Assembly: GCA_002441525.1 (NCBI GenBank)
Contig: DJWH01000106.1
Coordinates: 2,700 to 11,105, forward strand
Origin: Acholeplasmataceae bacterium UBA6235
GTDB taxonomy: Bacteria > Bacillota_I > Bacilli_A > Acholeplasmatales > UBA5453
Length of the DNA stretch: 8,406 nucleotides
Direction of reading: 5' to 3'
Below, in pieces: positions 1 to 6,666 of the stretch (positions are counted from its first letter, which is position 1; each line of letters opens with the position of its first letter). The position numbers and the translations under genes are program-made. The notes under the pieces were generated by a model. It had not been told where the DNA came from. It saw only the letters and a program-made list of their open reading frames with translations, and searched no databases.

Positions 1-776
1 TATGCACAATGCGAGAACAATGCGTCCACCACAGCGAGCTGTGAAATACGCGATGTCATCGCTGCACTTCTAAACTCCCCTTCCAATGAAGAGGTATAAA
101 TGACGATGTCACCTAAGTCCGCTAAAATGGATGATCCTAGCTTCGTAATCACAATGATTTTCGCTTTATTTTCTTTCGCTAGCAAAGCAGATGAAATGAT
201 TTCTTTGGTTTTTCCTGAGTTACTGATGAATATGATGACGTCTTTTTGATTGATGAAGGAAGCGTCTACCAATTGGTCATGTGATTCGCCTTGAGCGATA
301 CAAAACTTATTGATACGTCTGAGTTTCATTTCTAAATCTTTACAAACGATATAAGAAGATCCTTTACCAAAAATGAGGATTTTTCTGGCACTCATAATGA
401 TTTCAGCGGCTTTTTCATAGGTATCTTCATTGTATAGTTTTAAGGTATCTTCTAAGACACGAATATCATTTTCAATCGCGACTTTACCGGTATTGAATTT
501 CTTGGTCAAAATGACGTCTGAATATTCGGTATGTTCAGGAATTTCAACTTTCGCATTGGCTAAAATAAAGTCGATTTTAAAGTCCTTGAATCCACGATAT
601 CCGAGTTTTTTGCACATTCTAACGACAGAAGCTGGTGAGGTATAGGCTGCTTCTGCAATCTTTTCAATCCCAAAATCTTTTAAGTCTTCTTTATGTTCAA
701 TAAGGTAGTCCAATACAACCTTTTCGGCCATACTGAGTTCTTCTTTGTTTTTTAGCATATTTAACATGATGCTCAT
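1..776 (-). CDS. RpiR/MurR-family transcriptional regulator with SIS domain (partial, 3' end outside window)
   Basis: The frame is open from an ATG at 776 to the left edge, giving 258 residues; about 20-30 C-terminal residues are probably missing, since this family is usually about 280 long. Residues 1-75 form the N-terminal helix-turn-helix domain; the stretch IAEAAYTSPASVVRMCKKLG (40-59) and GFKDFK (62-67) are typical of RpiR. Residues about 123-258 form the SIS sugar-phosphate-binding domain, with FGKGSS (136-141), the phosphate-binding SNSGKTKEI (185-193) and the late AAMTSRISQL (238-247). These proteins bind DNA as dimers and respond to phosphosugars. ATG 776 is chosen because a GGGGG Shine-Dalgarno lies at 787-791, 10 nt upstream; the next in-frame ATG (767) is too far from it. 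The gene has its own promoter behind the dehydrogenase operon. Family assignment is firm; the effector and targets are unknown. Amino-sugar or central carbon metabolites are plausible but inferred. Confidence 0.93.
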   Translation of the reverse strand, partial: MSIMLNMLKNKEELSMAEKVVLDYLIEHKEDLKDFGIEKIAEAAYTSPASVVRMCKKLGYRGFKDFKIDFILANAKVEIPEHTEYSDVILTKKFNTGKVAIENDIRVLEDTLKLYNEDTYEKAAEIIMSARKILIFGKGSSYIVCKDLEMKLRRINKFCIAQGESHDQLVDASFINQKDVIIFISNSGKTKEIISSALLAKENKAKIIVITKLGSSILADLGDIVIYTSSLEGEFRSAAMTSRISQLAVVDALFSHCA

Positions 777-797
777 AAAAATAAAACCCCCATTCTC

Positions 798-841
798 TAC
801 TTCTATCGATGAATCACCATAGTAATTATAACATAGAAGTA
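798..841. promoter_or_regulatory. Putative operator: 9-bp inverted repeat flanking the rpiR -10 and start point
   Basis: TACTTCTAT at 798-806 is the exact reverse complement of ATAGAAGTA at 833-841, with 26 bp between. One half-site lies in the -35/-10 spacer and the other about 12-20 bases downstream of the predicted start. Arm centres are 35 bp apart, a little over three helical turns. This placement fits a repressor operator, most simply autoregulation by the RpiR protein. The repeat is directly visible; the binding role is inferred. Confidence 0.5.
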
Positions 842-853
842 TCTAAATGTAAG
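825..853 (-). promoter_or_regulatory. Promoter of the RpiR-family gene
   Basis: Read on the minus strand, there is a perfect -10 TATAAT (825-830) with an extended TG (832-833). The -35 CTTACA (848-853) matches the consensus at 4 of 6 positions, with a 17-bp spacer. The start point is expected near 818, giving a leader of about 40 nt to the ATG at 776. This is the best promoter in the window, so the regulator can be transcribed independently of the upstream dehydrogenase operon. Confidence 0.8.
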
Positions 854-860
854 GGCTTTA

Positions 861-877
861 CATCATTTTTAATGATG
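861..877. repeat. Small 7-bp hairpin/palindrome between the dehydrogenase and rpiR genes
   Basis: CATCATT (861-867) and AATGATG (871-877) pair around a 3-base loop. It sits about 40 bases upstream of the predicted rpiR start point, just beyond the -35. The stem is AT-rich and no T-run follows it on the minus strand, so it is a poor intrinsic terminator. A protein-binding palindrome or part of an RNA switch is equally possible. No convincing terminator was found for the upstream operon in 777-918. Confidence 0.35.
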
Positions 878-918
878 GGGGTTTTGTTAATTCAAAATCA
901 TTCTTGATAGGCTATGGT

Positions 919-2310
919 TTAAATGACCTTACTTGGATTTAGAATGCCTTTAGGGTCAAAAACCTGTTTAATGCCTTTCATGAGTTGGATTTGTGTATCT
1001 CCCAATAAGTCAACCATATAAGCCTTTTTAGCATATCCTATGCCGTGTTCACCTGAGACCACACCACCCATTTCAAAGGCTTTATCATACATGAGTTTAA
1101 ATCCTTTGTGAACAATGGATTCCCAATCTGTTTGAGACATGCCATCTTTACAAAAATAGATATGAAGATTTCCATCCCCGATGTGTCCAAAATAGGGAAT
1201 GCGAATATGGAGTTGTTCAGATACTTCCCTAGTATATGCCAAATATGCACTGACTGCAGATCTTGGTAAGCAAACATCAATTTCATCAATCTCATCGGTC
1301 GATGATTTGATGGCTTCAAGGAATCCACCACGAACGGTCCAGACGGATTTAGCACGCTCAGCCGTGTCCACTAAGAACACATCAATCGCACCCAATTCTA
1401 AGCACATGTTAGAAGCAATCTTAATGTCATTTTCAACCGATTCATCGGTATTACCATCATAGGATAACAATAAATATGCTTCGAAGTTATTATGTGGAAT
1501 CTTCTTGCCTAAGAAAGTTTCAGAGTACTGTAACGATTGTTTTTCTAGGAATTCTACTGCAGTTGGTGTGACATGGTTCTTAATCAGTACAGGTGCAGCT
1601 TTAATGGCTTCTTCACGGTTATGGAATGGCACCAATAGTGAAACGGTTTTCTTTGGTTTAGAGATCAGTTTTAAGGTAGCGGAAACGATGATGCCTAAGG
1701 TACCTTCAGAACCAATGATGAGGTCTTTTAGACCGTAACCGGTAGAGTTTTTAACGACTTTACCCCCGGTTTGGATGATTTCACCATTGGGTAAAACCAC
1801 TTCTAATCCCCTCACCCAGTCTCTCGTAACACCATATTTGATGGCACGCATACCACCCGCATTGGTGGAAATATTACCACCGATGGTCGCGGTTTTTTCA
1901 CCTGGGTCAGGTGCGTAAAATAAGTTTTCTTTTTCTACGGCTTCATAAATATCTAGCAACAGTACCCCTGGTTCAACGGTTAAAGTCAAATTGACATTGT
2001 CTAATTCAATGATGTGATTCATTTTAGAGGTATTCAATAAAATACCACCATGAACGGGTACACAGGATCCAACCAACCCTGTACCAGCACCACGAACGGT
2101 GACTGGCAAATTGTTTTCATAGGCATAAGCCATGATTTTTGAAACTTGATATTTGTCGGATACATAGACATGGGCTTCTGGTTTGCCAGAAACATTTTTT
2201 AATTCATCGTGCGTAAATTCATGGTCAATGTCTGCACCCACGGTGATGTGTTCAGCGCCGACGATATTGGTTAAAACTTCGATGTCGTGACGATCTAATT
2301 GCTTAAACAT
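919..2310 (-). CDS. FAD-dependent 2-hydroxyacid dehydrogenase, GlcD/LctD type (probable lactate dehydrogenase of an Etf complex)
   Basis: The 463-residue protein is the usual length for LctD-type enzymes and somewhat shorter than E. coli GlcD. Residues about 35-215 are the PCMH-type FAD-binding domain: RGAGTGLVGSCVP (73-85), PDPGEKTATIGGNISTNAGG (135-154) and GSEGTLGI (200-207). Residues about 220-462 are the FAD-oxidase C-terminal domain, with GHIGDGNLH (375-383), SGEHGIG (419-425) and DPKGILNPSK (452-461). H376, H383 and E421 match the metal-binding triad known in D-2-hydroxyglutarate and related dehydrogenases. The start codon overlaps the end of etfA by 8 nt, with GGGGG about 9 nt upstream, which implies translational coupling. 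With EtfB and EtfA it should oxidise a 2-hydroxyacid and pass electrons to the Etf flavins. Lactate is the best guess by analogy with A. woodii LctD; glycolate or 2-hydroxyglutarate cannot be excluded. Confidence 0.92.
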   Translation of the reverse strand: MFKQLDRHDIEVLTNIVGAEHITVGADIDHEFTHDELKNVSGKPEAHVYVSDKYQVSKIMAYAYENNLPVTVRGAGTGLVGSCVPVHGGILLNTSKMNHIIELDNVNLTLTVEPGVLLLDIYEAVEKENLFYAPDPGEKTATIGGNISTNAGGMRAIKYGVTRDWVRGLEVVLPNGEIIQTGGKVVKNSTGYGLKDLIIGSEGTLGIIVSATLKLISKPKKTVSLLVPFHNREEAIKAAPVLIKNHVTPTAVEFLEKQSLQYSETFLGKKIPHNNFEAYLLLSYDGNTDESVENDIKIASNMCLELGAIDVFLVDTAERAKSVWTVRGGFLEAIKSSTDEIDEIDVCLPRSAVSAYLAYTREVSEQLHIRIPYFGHIGDGNLHIYFCKDGMSQTDWESIVHKGFKLMYDKAFEMGGVVSGEHGIGYAKKAYMVDLLGDTQIQLMKGIKQVFDPKGILNPSKVI

Positions 2311-3505
2311 GTTTGATAACCCCCATTTGTTCTAATAGTTCATTGAGTTTTGGTACAACCTGATATAAATCCCCACAAATAGCATAATGTGAATGATCAA
2401 ATAGCTTGCAGTGTGGGTCTTGATTGATGGTGATGATGGTTTCAGATTCTTTCATCCCTTCGATGAAATGAACCGATCCACTGATGCCGATGTTGATGAG
2501 TAATTTGGGTTTTACAGTTCGACCCGATAGACCAATTTGGTGTCTCGCGTCAAACCACCCGTTTTCAATCAATGGTCTTGTACAAGCCAAATCTGCGCCT
2601 AGTAAAGCTCTCAATGGTTCGATGAGTTCCAAATCTTTTTGTTTTTTAATCCCTCTACCAAGCGCGATGATGATTTCCGATTCAGAAATATCTTTGGCTT
2701 GTGGTTTATGAACGGTTTCTACCAATGTGATTTTAGATGATTTTGGAATGTCTGTGACCGATTCATAATGAACTTGTCCAAACGGTTCTACGATGGCTGG
2801 ACGATTGAACATTTTGTATCGGATGGTGGCGAGTTGTGGGCGGTTATTCGGTGTATTGATTTTCGCCATGATGTTTCCACCAAAAGCAGGTCTGATTTGT
2901 AAAAGATCGCCTTCTTCAGTGATATCTAACATCGTACAATCCGCCGTTAACCCCGTTCTTAAACGCGCCGCTACCCTTGGAGCGAAACTTCTACCCAATG
3001 GGGTTGAACCAAATAGAATCACGTTGTTTTGATATTTTTTATAGAACGTTTCAACCACATGGGTGTAACGTTCGACATTGAATTCGCCATATAAAGCATC
3101 TTCATAGACAAAAACATCGTCTACACCATAACTTAAACACGCATCTACCATGGATTTGGTATCACTACCGATGACGATAGCATATACCTTTTCTTGTGTT
3201 TTTGATGCGATTTCTTTGGCTTTTCCTAAAAGTTCAAAACCGACCGGGTGACACACATTGTGGTGTTGTTCCATGAATACAGCGATGCCTTTATATAACG
3301 ATTTATCGATTTTCGGTCTCGAATCGTCAATGAATTCACAAACCCCTTTAGGGCCTTTTTTCACACAAAGCTTACAGACGCGGCAGCTCGCATTGATGGA
3401 TAAGTATTCGTCGACATATTCGAACGCATTGAATGGACAAATTTGTTTGAGTTGATCAGCCACCGCTTTGGTGACTTTGGAATTATCTACTTTGATATAG
3501 CCCAT
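2303..3505 (-). CDS. etfA: Electron transfer flavoprotein alpha subunit with N-terminal [4Fe-4S] extension (LctC-like)
   Basis: This 400-residue protein is longer than a classic EtfA (about 310-330) because of a ferredoxin-like N-terminal extension (about 1-68). Its cysteines are C23 (followed by Pro), C41, C44 and C47, which fit a single [4Fe-4S] cluster, plus an extra C56. Residues about 75-260 are the ETF alpha N-terminal domain. Residues about 275-395 are the FAD-binding domain, with GRG (283-285), TRP (309-311), GLSGRTVKPKL (325-335), GISGSVHF (340-347) and NQDP (361-364). The start is fixed by a perfect AGGAGG at 3511-3516, 5 nt before ATG, which overlaps the etfB stop. It pairs with EtfB and holds one of the two FADs; in LctC the cluster is proposed to take electrons from ferredoxin. 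Fold and complex are firm; the bifurcating mode is inferred from the extension and the neighbours. Confidence 0.94.
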   Translation of the reverse strand: MGYIKVDNSKVTKAVADQLKQICPFNAFEYVDEYLSINASCRVCKLCVKKGPKGVCEFIDDSRPKIDKSLYKGIAVFMEQHHNVCHPVGFELLGKAKEIASKTQEKVYAIVIGSDTKSMVDACLSYGVDDVFVYEDALYGEFNVERYTHVVETFYKKYQNNVILFGSTPLGRSFAPRVAARLRTGLTADCTMLDITEEGDLLQIRPAFGGNIMAKINTPNNRPQLATIRYKMFNRPAIVEPFGQVHYESVTDIPKSSKITLVETVHKPQAKDISESEIIIALGRGIKKQKDLELIEPLRALLGADLACTRPLIENGWFDARHQIGLSGRTVKPKLLINIGISGSVHFIEGMKESETIITINQDPHCKLFDHSHYAICGDLYQVVPKLNELLEQMGVIKHV

Positions 3506-3514
3506 GGTAACCTC

Positions 3515-4306
3515 CTATAAGAAACGCTTATCTTTTAGTATCTCTACTAATTGATTAGATAGCGTTTGTGGGTCACCTTCAAAGCGGGTAGAATGCATCG
3601 ATTTATCTGGTGAAAAAATCTCATCTACCTGGGTTGGTGAACCGTTTAAACCATAATGATTTTCATTTTGGTCTTCTAAATCTTTAAATGTAACGTAATT
3701 TATCTTGTAGTTATCGAATAAAAGCGACCTTCTAAAGGATGGCAATCTAGGCGTATTTGCATCTTTTTCTACGGTTAATAGACATGGTAATTCAACTTTT
3801 ACGACTTCTTCATATTGGTCATAGGCACTCTTAACAATGACATATTCAGGGGTTACTTCAATGAGTTCTTTGACATAAGGCACATGTGGTATACCTAAGA
3901 ACTCTGCTATCTCAGGTCCCACTTGAGCTGTATCACCATCGGTGGTTTGTTTGCCACAAATGACGATATCGTATTCATGAATGTGTTTAACCAATTGGCT
4001 GATGGTATATGAGGTTGCGAGCACATCCGCTCCTGCAAATTTTCTATCGGTCAATAGTGTGGCTTCATCTGCCCCCATGTACAATGCTTCTTTCAACACT
4101 TGAGTGGCTGATTGTGGCCCCATACTGATGGCGTGAACCAATGTATTGGGTACACGTGATTTGATTTGAAATGCAGTTTCTAATCCAAATAGGTCAAACG
4201 GATTCATTTTAACGTTTTGTGAATCCCTAATCAGTACACCTGTGATGGGGTCTACTTGGACATTGGATGAGGCAGGTACTTGTTTGATACAGGTAATAAT
4301 TTTCAT
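3515..4306 (-). CDS. etfB: Electron transfer flavoprotein beta subunit (LctB-like)
   Basis: The 263-residue length is normal for EtfB. Family signatures are the opening MKIITCIKQVP (1-11), NPFDLFGLE (35-43), LKEALYMGADEA (71-82), GADVLATSYTIS (92-103) and CGKQTTDGDTAQVGPEIA (117-134). The last two resemble the nucleotide-binding signatures of EtfB proteins in bifurcating complexes, where the second FAD and the NAD(H) site reside. The start is supported by AGGAGA at 4312-4317, 5 nt upstream of ATG. The gene leads a compact unit: 9 nt to etfA, then an 8-nt overlap to the dehydrogenase. The gap to the upstream glycosidase is 43 nt and mostly occupied by a hairpin, and no clear promoter was seen there. 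How this unit is started is therefore open: either read-through past the hairpin or an unrecognised promoter. Confidence 0.95.
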   Translation of the reverse strand: MKIITCIKQVPASSNVQVDPITGVLIRDSQNVKMNPFDLFGLETAFQIKSRVPNTLVHAISMGPQSATQVLKEALYMGADEATLLTDRKFAGADVLATSYTISQLVKHIHEYDIVICGKQTTDGDTAQVGPEIAEFLGIPHVPYVKELIEVTPEYVIVKSAYDQYEEVVKVELPCLLTVEKDANTPRLPSFRRSLLFDNYKINYVTFKDLEDQNENHYGLNGSPTQVDEIFSPDKSMHSTRFEGDPQTLSNQLVEILKDKRFL

Positions 4307-4335
4307 AGTGGTCTCCTAAACGGCTTTTGTAAAGA

Positions 4336-4364
4336 AACCAATCCAAGGGTTAGTTGGATTGGTT
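4336..4364 (-). terminator. Hairpin over the glycosidase stop codon: intrinsic terminator or attenuator before etfB
   Basis: AACCAATCCAA (4336-4346) and TTGGATTGGTT (4354-4364) form a perfect 11-bp stem with a 7-base loop. The loop contains the glycosidase stop codon (4350-4352). On the minus strand the stem runs into TCTTT, a modest U-tract; on the plus strand no T-run follows. It probably ends or reduces transcription of the lipoprotein-glycosidase unit. Because no etfB promoter is visible in the remaining bases, partial read-through (attenuation) is possible. Confidence 0.6.
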
Positions 4365-5939
4365 AGCGTTGTGTTGTGCTTGGGTATAGTCTCGAATGAA
4401 ATCTAAGAAGTTGAGCATATCATTCGAATATACGGTATACGATAATTGTTGTGAATAAGACGATTGCTTGTAGGTTTCATGGTCACCAAACGCCCGTACT
4501 TGTATGGTATAAGTCCCCATTGGTAAGTTCAAATTCGCAGATGTGGATGTCGTATCTATCTTGGTCGTGCCATTGATCCATACTTCATAACGAGTAGCGT
4601 GTTCAATGGTATTAAATGACAATTGACCGTTTTCATCGATGAATAATTGATTAGGTGTACTTAAAACCGTTCTAGTGTCTGGATATGGAATCGGTGGTAA
4701 ACCCACAGGTAAGTTACCTTTAATGAAGAATATCCCATTGGCATTCGATCTTAAATGACCATCCGACGGTGTATTGACAATGTCATAATCATCGCCATTG
4801 AGAATGGCCATGGTGGTTGAGCCACCACCATCCAGATTGATCGCGTGGTCGGCTTCGAAATACACCATGATTTCGGCCATTTCATATGCAGTTACGCCGT
4901 CCATCCCAAGTGGCATGTTTCTACCATCGACTGTAACAAAGAATACTGTACCATCATTTTTAATGCCTACAGCGGTTCTAGGTGCTCGAAATTGATAAGA
5001 CGCTCCCTGTGTAAATTCAGTCACAGGCAACCCATCTTTCACCAATATTTCCCATCCGCCTACGGCGTCTCTGACACCTTCAAATGCGCCAGATAGACGT
5101 TGTTGAATGACAATGGTATCGTTTGGTTCGATGAATCCTTCTGAAAATACTTTGGAACCCATCAAAACAAATTGGTGTTCTTGAACCGAAACGGTATCAT
5201 TGGTTTCACTTGAGTATTGGCCTCTCGCAAAATACCTTGAACCTGAACCATCGGATTTAATATCACTCGCTTCTATCATCATCTTGGATGACCCTGAAGG
5301 AATTTCATTTGCGTATTCTGGGAAAATGACAGTCACTTCATTGGTGTTCGCTGGTTCACGATTGAAACCATCGACTTTAACCGGATTCAACTTAAGTGAA
5401 CCATCTTGGTCAAACACCATCACTTCATAACCACTAAAGGTTGGTTTACCAAACACCACATCGCCATTGGCTTTAAATCCAACCAATGTTCTTGCCCAAG
5501 TGGTCCCTTGAAAAATAACTTCATAATTCCTAACATAAGGTGAAACAGGGATGCCATTGCTCATGTTGTAGAAATCACCATTGACACCAGCGATGACTTT
5601 GACATCAGGAAATTTTTGATGGATGTTATAAATTTGTTGAGGCACTGTTGACATACCAAATCCAAAATCTTGATAATTATCCCCAACCACCACTTGAATG
5701 TGGGGGTTATTTTTAAGGTTGATTCCTGCATAATTAATGACTTGTTCGGAAATCGTACCATTGAAGTCGATTTCAGCAGCAATCTTAATGTGTCTAACCC
5801 CTTCAACATATTGGGTATCTCTAGACTTTTGATATATTCTTAACGCTGCATCCACACGGAAAGGTTGAATCCATGTGAAGGTTAATAACGTAACAAATAA
5901 CAACAATAAGGTTTTCTTGATCCATTGGTTACGATACAT
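4350..5939 (-). CDS. Exported phosphodiester glycosidase family protein (NAGPA domain) with C-terminal FnIII-like domain
   Basis: The predicted protein has 529 residues. Residues 1-31 are a signal peptide: positive start, LLLLFVTLLTF core, and signal peptidase I site VDA before ALR. The NAGPA catalytic domain spans about 55-410, with GVNGDFYNM (118-126), RAPRTAVGI (318-326), NLDGGGSTTM (368-377) and SNANGIFF (398-405). The family includes the enzyme that uncovers mannose-6-phosphate by removing GlcNAc from a phosphodiester; bacterial members are thought to act on sugar-phosphodiester polymers outside the cell. Residues about 422-503 look like a fibronectin type III-like domain, followed by a short polar tail without a membrane anchor. 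An ATG at 5975 is in frame, but ATG 5939 is preferred because GGTGGAGG precedes it and it yields a clean signal peptide. It overlaps the lipoprotein gene by 11 nt. The substrate is unknown. Confidence 0.88.
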   Translation of the reverse strand: MYRNQWIKKTLLLLFVTLLTFTWIQPFRVDAALRIYQKSRDTQYVEGVRHIKIAAEIDFNGTISEQVINYAGINLKNNPHIQVVVGDNYQDFGFGMSTVPQQIYNIHQKFPDVKVIAGVNGDFYNMSNGIPVSPYVRNYEVIFQGTTWARTLVGFKANGDVVFGKPTFSGYEVMVFDQDGSLKLNPVKVDGFNREPANTNEVTVIFPEYANEIPSGSSKMMIEASDIKSDGSGSRYFARGQYSSETNDTVSVQEHQFVLMGSKVFSEGFIEPNDTIVIQQRLSGAFEGVRDAVGGWEILVKDGLPVTEFTQGASYQFRAPRTAVGIKNDGTVFFVTVDGRNMPLGMDGVTAYEMAEIMVYFEADHAINLDGGGSTTMAILNGDDYDIVNTPSDGHLRSNANGIFFIKGNLPVGLPPIPYPDTRTVLSTPNQLFIDENGQLSFNTIEHATRYEVWINGTTKIDTTSTSANLNLPMGTYTIQVRAFGDHETYKQSSYSQQLSYTVYSNDMLNFLDFIRDYTQAQHNANQSN

Positions 5940-6564
5940 AGGTTGGTACCTCCACCGTTGTTTGATTATAATCATAGTAGTTTAAGGTCAATTTATATAC
6001 CAAATCACCAACGATGATGTCGAGTTTGATTTGTGTAATGAATGTGTCTACAGCCAATTCAAAATTAGCGTAAGTAGCTTCATCATCATAGCTTTGTACG
6101 AATGCCTCGATCGATGGATAAGTACCATAGTTGAGTAGGTATCTGGAATCCAGCAAAGTGAAATCGGATTCTTTGAGGACATCAAAGAACTGTATAGGTG
6201 TGTTTGTATTGGATTCTATGGTTTCTCTTTGATAACCGGATGTGGTTGGATAGTATCTGTATAGATTTAATCCAACCGTTTCAAAATATTCCGTATGATT
6301 GCCTGCTTGAACCGATGATTTGGATCCATCAAACTTTAATATCGATGTAGATGTCTCTTCACCCAATGTAACGACCCATTCCACCGAAACGTTGGCTAAT
6401 TGTGCCGTATTATATAATTTGTTTTCAAATTCTGTGCGATTGATCACGCATTTGCCATCAATGAGTGATTCATTGTCATTACAGATGGGTCCTGTATTTT
6501 GGTTGCAGCCATATAAGGCTAAGCCACCCAACACCCATAAACATATGAGGATATACTTTTTCAT
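5929..6564 (-). CDS. Predicted lipoprotein of unknown function
   Basis: This is a 211-residue protein with a lipoprotein signal: MKK start, hydrophobic residues 4-17, and lipobox LYGC with the lipidated cysteine at C20. After cleavage it should sit on the outer face of the cytoplasmic membrane. C28 and C39, in a CNDNESLIDGKC segment, may pair; such short cysteine motifs are frequent just after the lipobox in Mollicutes surface lipoproteins. The remainder (about 45-205) is rich in Thr, Tyr and beta-prone segments, with no enzyme motif I recognise; a LolA/LppX-like lipid-binding fold is only a guess. The start has AAGGGAG (6571-6577) 6 nt upstream. Its stop overlaps the glycosidase start by 11 nt, so the two are co-translated and probably act together at the cell surface. 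Confidence 0.82.
   Translation of the reverse strand: MKKYILICLWVLGGLALYGCNQNTGPICNDNESLIDGKCVINRTEFENKLYNTAQLANVSVEWVVTLGEETSTSILKFDGSKSSVQAGNHTEYFETVGLNLYRYYPTTSGYQRETIESNTNTPIQFFDVLKESDFTLLDSRYLLNYGTYPSIEAFVQSYDDEATYANFELAVDTFITQIKLDIIVGDLVYKLTLNYYDYNQTTVEVPTYVS
5949..5956 (-). promoter_or_regulatory. Ribosome binding site that decides the glycosidase start
   Basis: GGTGGAGG on the minus strand lies 9 nt upstream of ATG 5939, inside the last codons of the lipoprotein gene. No Shine-Dalgarno precedes the upstream in-frame ATG at 5975. Starting at 5939 also puts the hydrophobic signal core close to the N-terminus. The location within the preceding gene suggests translational coupling. Confidence 0.8.
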
Positions 6565-6598
6565 ATTCTTCTCCCTTGGTATAGCATTTTACGGCTTC

Positions 6599-6607
6599 AT
6601 TGTATCA
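6599..6607 (-). promoter_or_regulatory. Probable extended -10 promoter of the lipoprotein-glycosidase unit
   Basis: On the minus strand TACAAT (6599-6604) is preceded by TGA (6605-6607), giving an extended -10. A start near 6592 leaves a leader of about 27 nt before the ATG at 6564. No good -35 lies 16-18 bp upstream, so this call depends on the extended -10 and on its position between an upstream terminator and the gene. Confidence 0.45.
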
Positions 6608-6666
6608 AAGGGCTTACGAAAAAGTTATTCACAAACCGAAACAAGACTTATTTATTATAAATAACC

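Larger units (their letters stand above)
783..885 (-). repeat. 11-bp long-range inverted repeat, one arm covering the rpiR ribosome binding site
   Basis: AAAACCCCCAT (783-793) and ATGGGGGTTTT (875-885) are perfect reverse complements separated by 81 bp. In minus-strand RNA the first arm would read AAAACCCCCAU and the second AUGGGGGUUUU. The second arm contains the GGGGG Shine-Dalgarno of the RpiR gene. The first arm lies upstream of the rpiR promoter, so only read-through RNA from the dehydrogenase gene would carry both. The last three bases of that arm are shared with the small hairpin at 861-877. Confidence 0.5.

Noticed and set aside
861..877. Hairpin as an intrinsic terminator of the dehydrogenase operon
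   Set aside because: The stem is only 7 bp and AT-rich, and the minus strand continues TAAAGCCC without a U-tract.
919..2310. Naming the dehydrogenase glcD (glycolate oxidase)
   Set aside because: No GlcE/GlcF partners are present; the Etf pair points to an LctD-like enzyme, and substrate cannot be read from the sequence.
1038..5809. Several other open frames of 65-105 codons within the glycosidase, etf and dehydrogenase genes
   Set aside because: All are contained in strong minus-strand genes in other frames or on the opposite strand, with compositions expected of out-of-frame reading.
5940..5975. Upstream in-frame ATG at 5975 adding 12 residues to the glycosidase
   Set aside because: It has no Shine-Dalgarno and places a polar Arg/Gln/Trp stretch before the signal peptide; ATG 5939 has GGTGGAGG and a normal signal peptide.
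6654..6659. Perfect TATAAT on the minus strand upstream of the lipoprotein gene
   Set aside because: There is no TG extension and the -35 position would fall inside the terminator stem with no resemblance to consensus; the TGATACAAT site nearer the gene fits better.
6320..6664. 114-codon plus-strand open frame
   Set aside because: It is antisense to the start of the well-supported lipoprotein gene and its promoter region and resembles no family I recognise.
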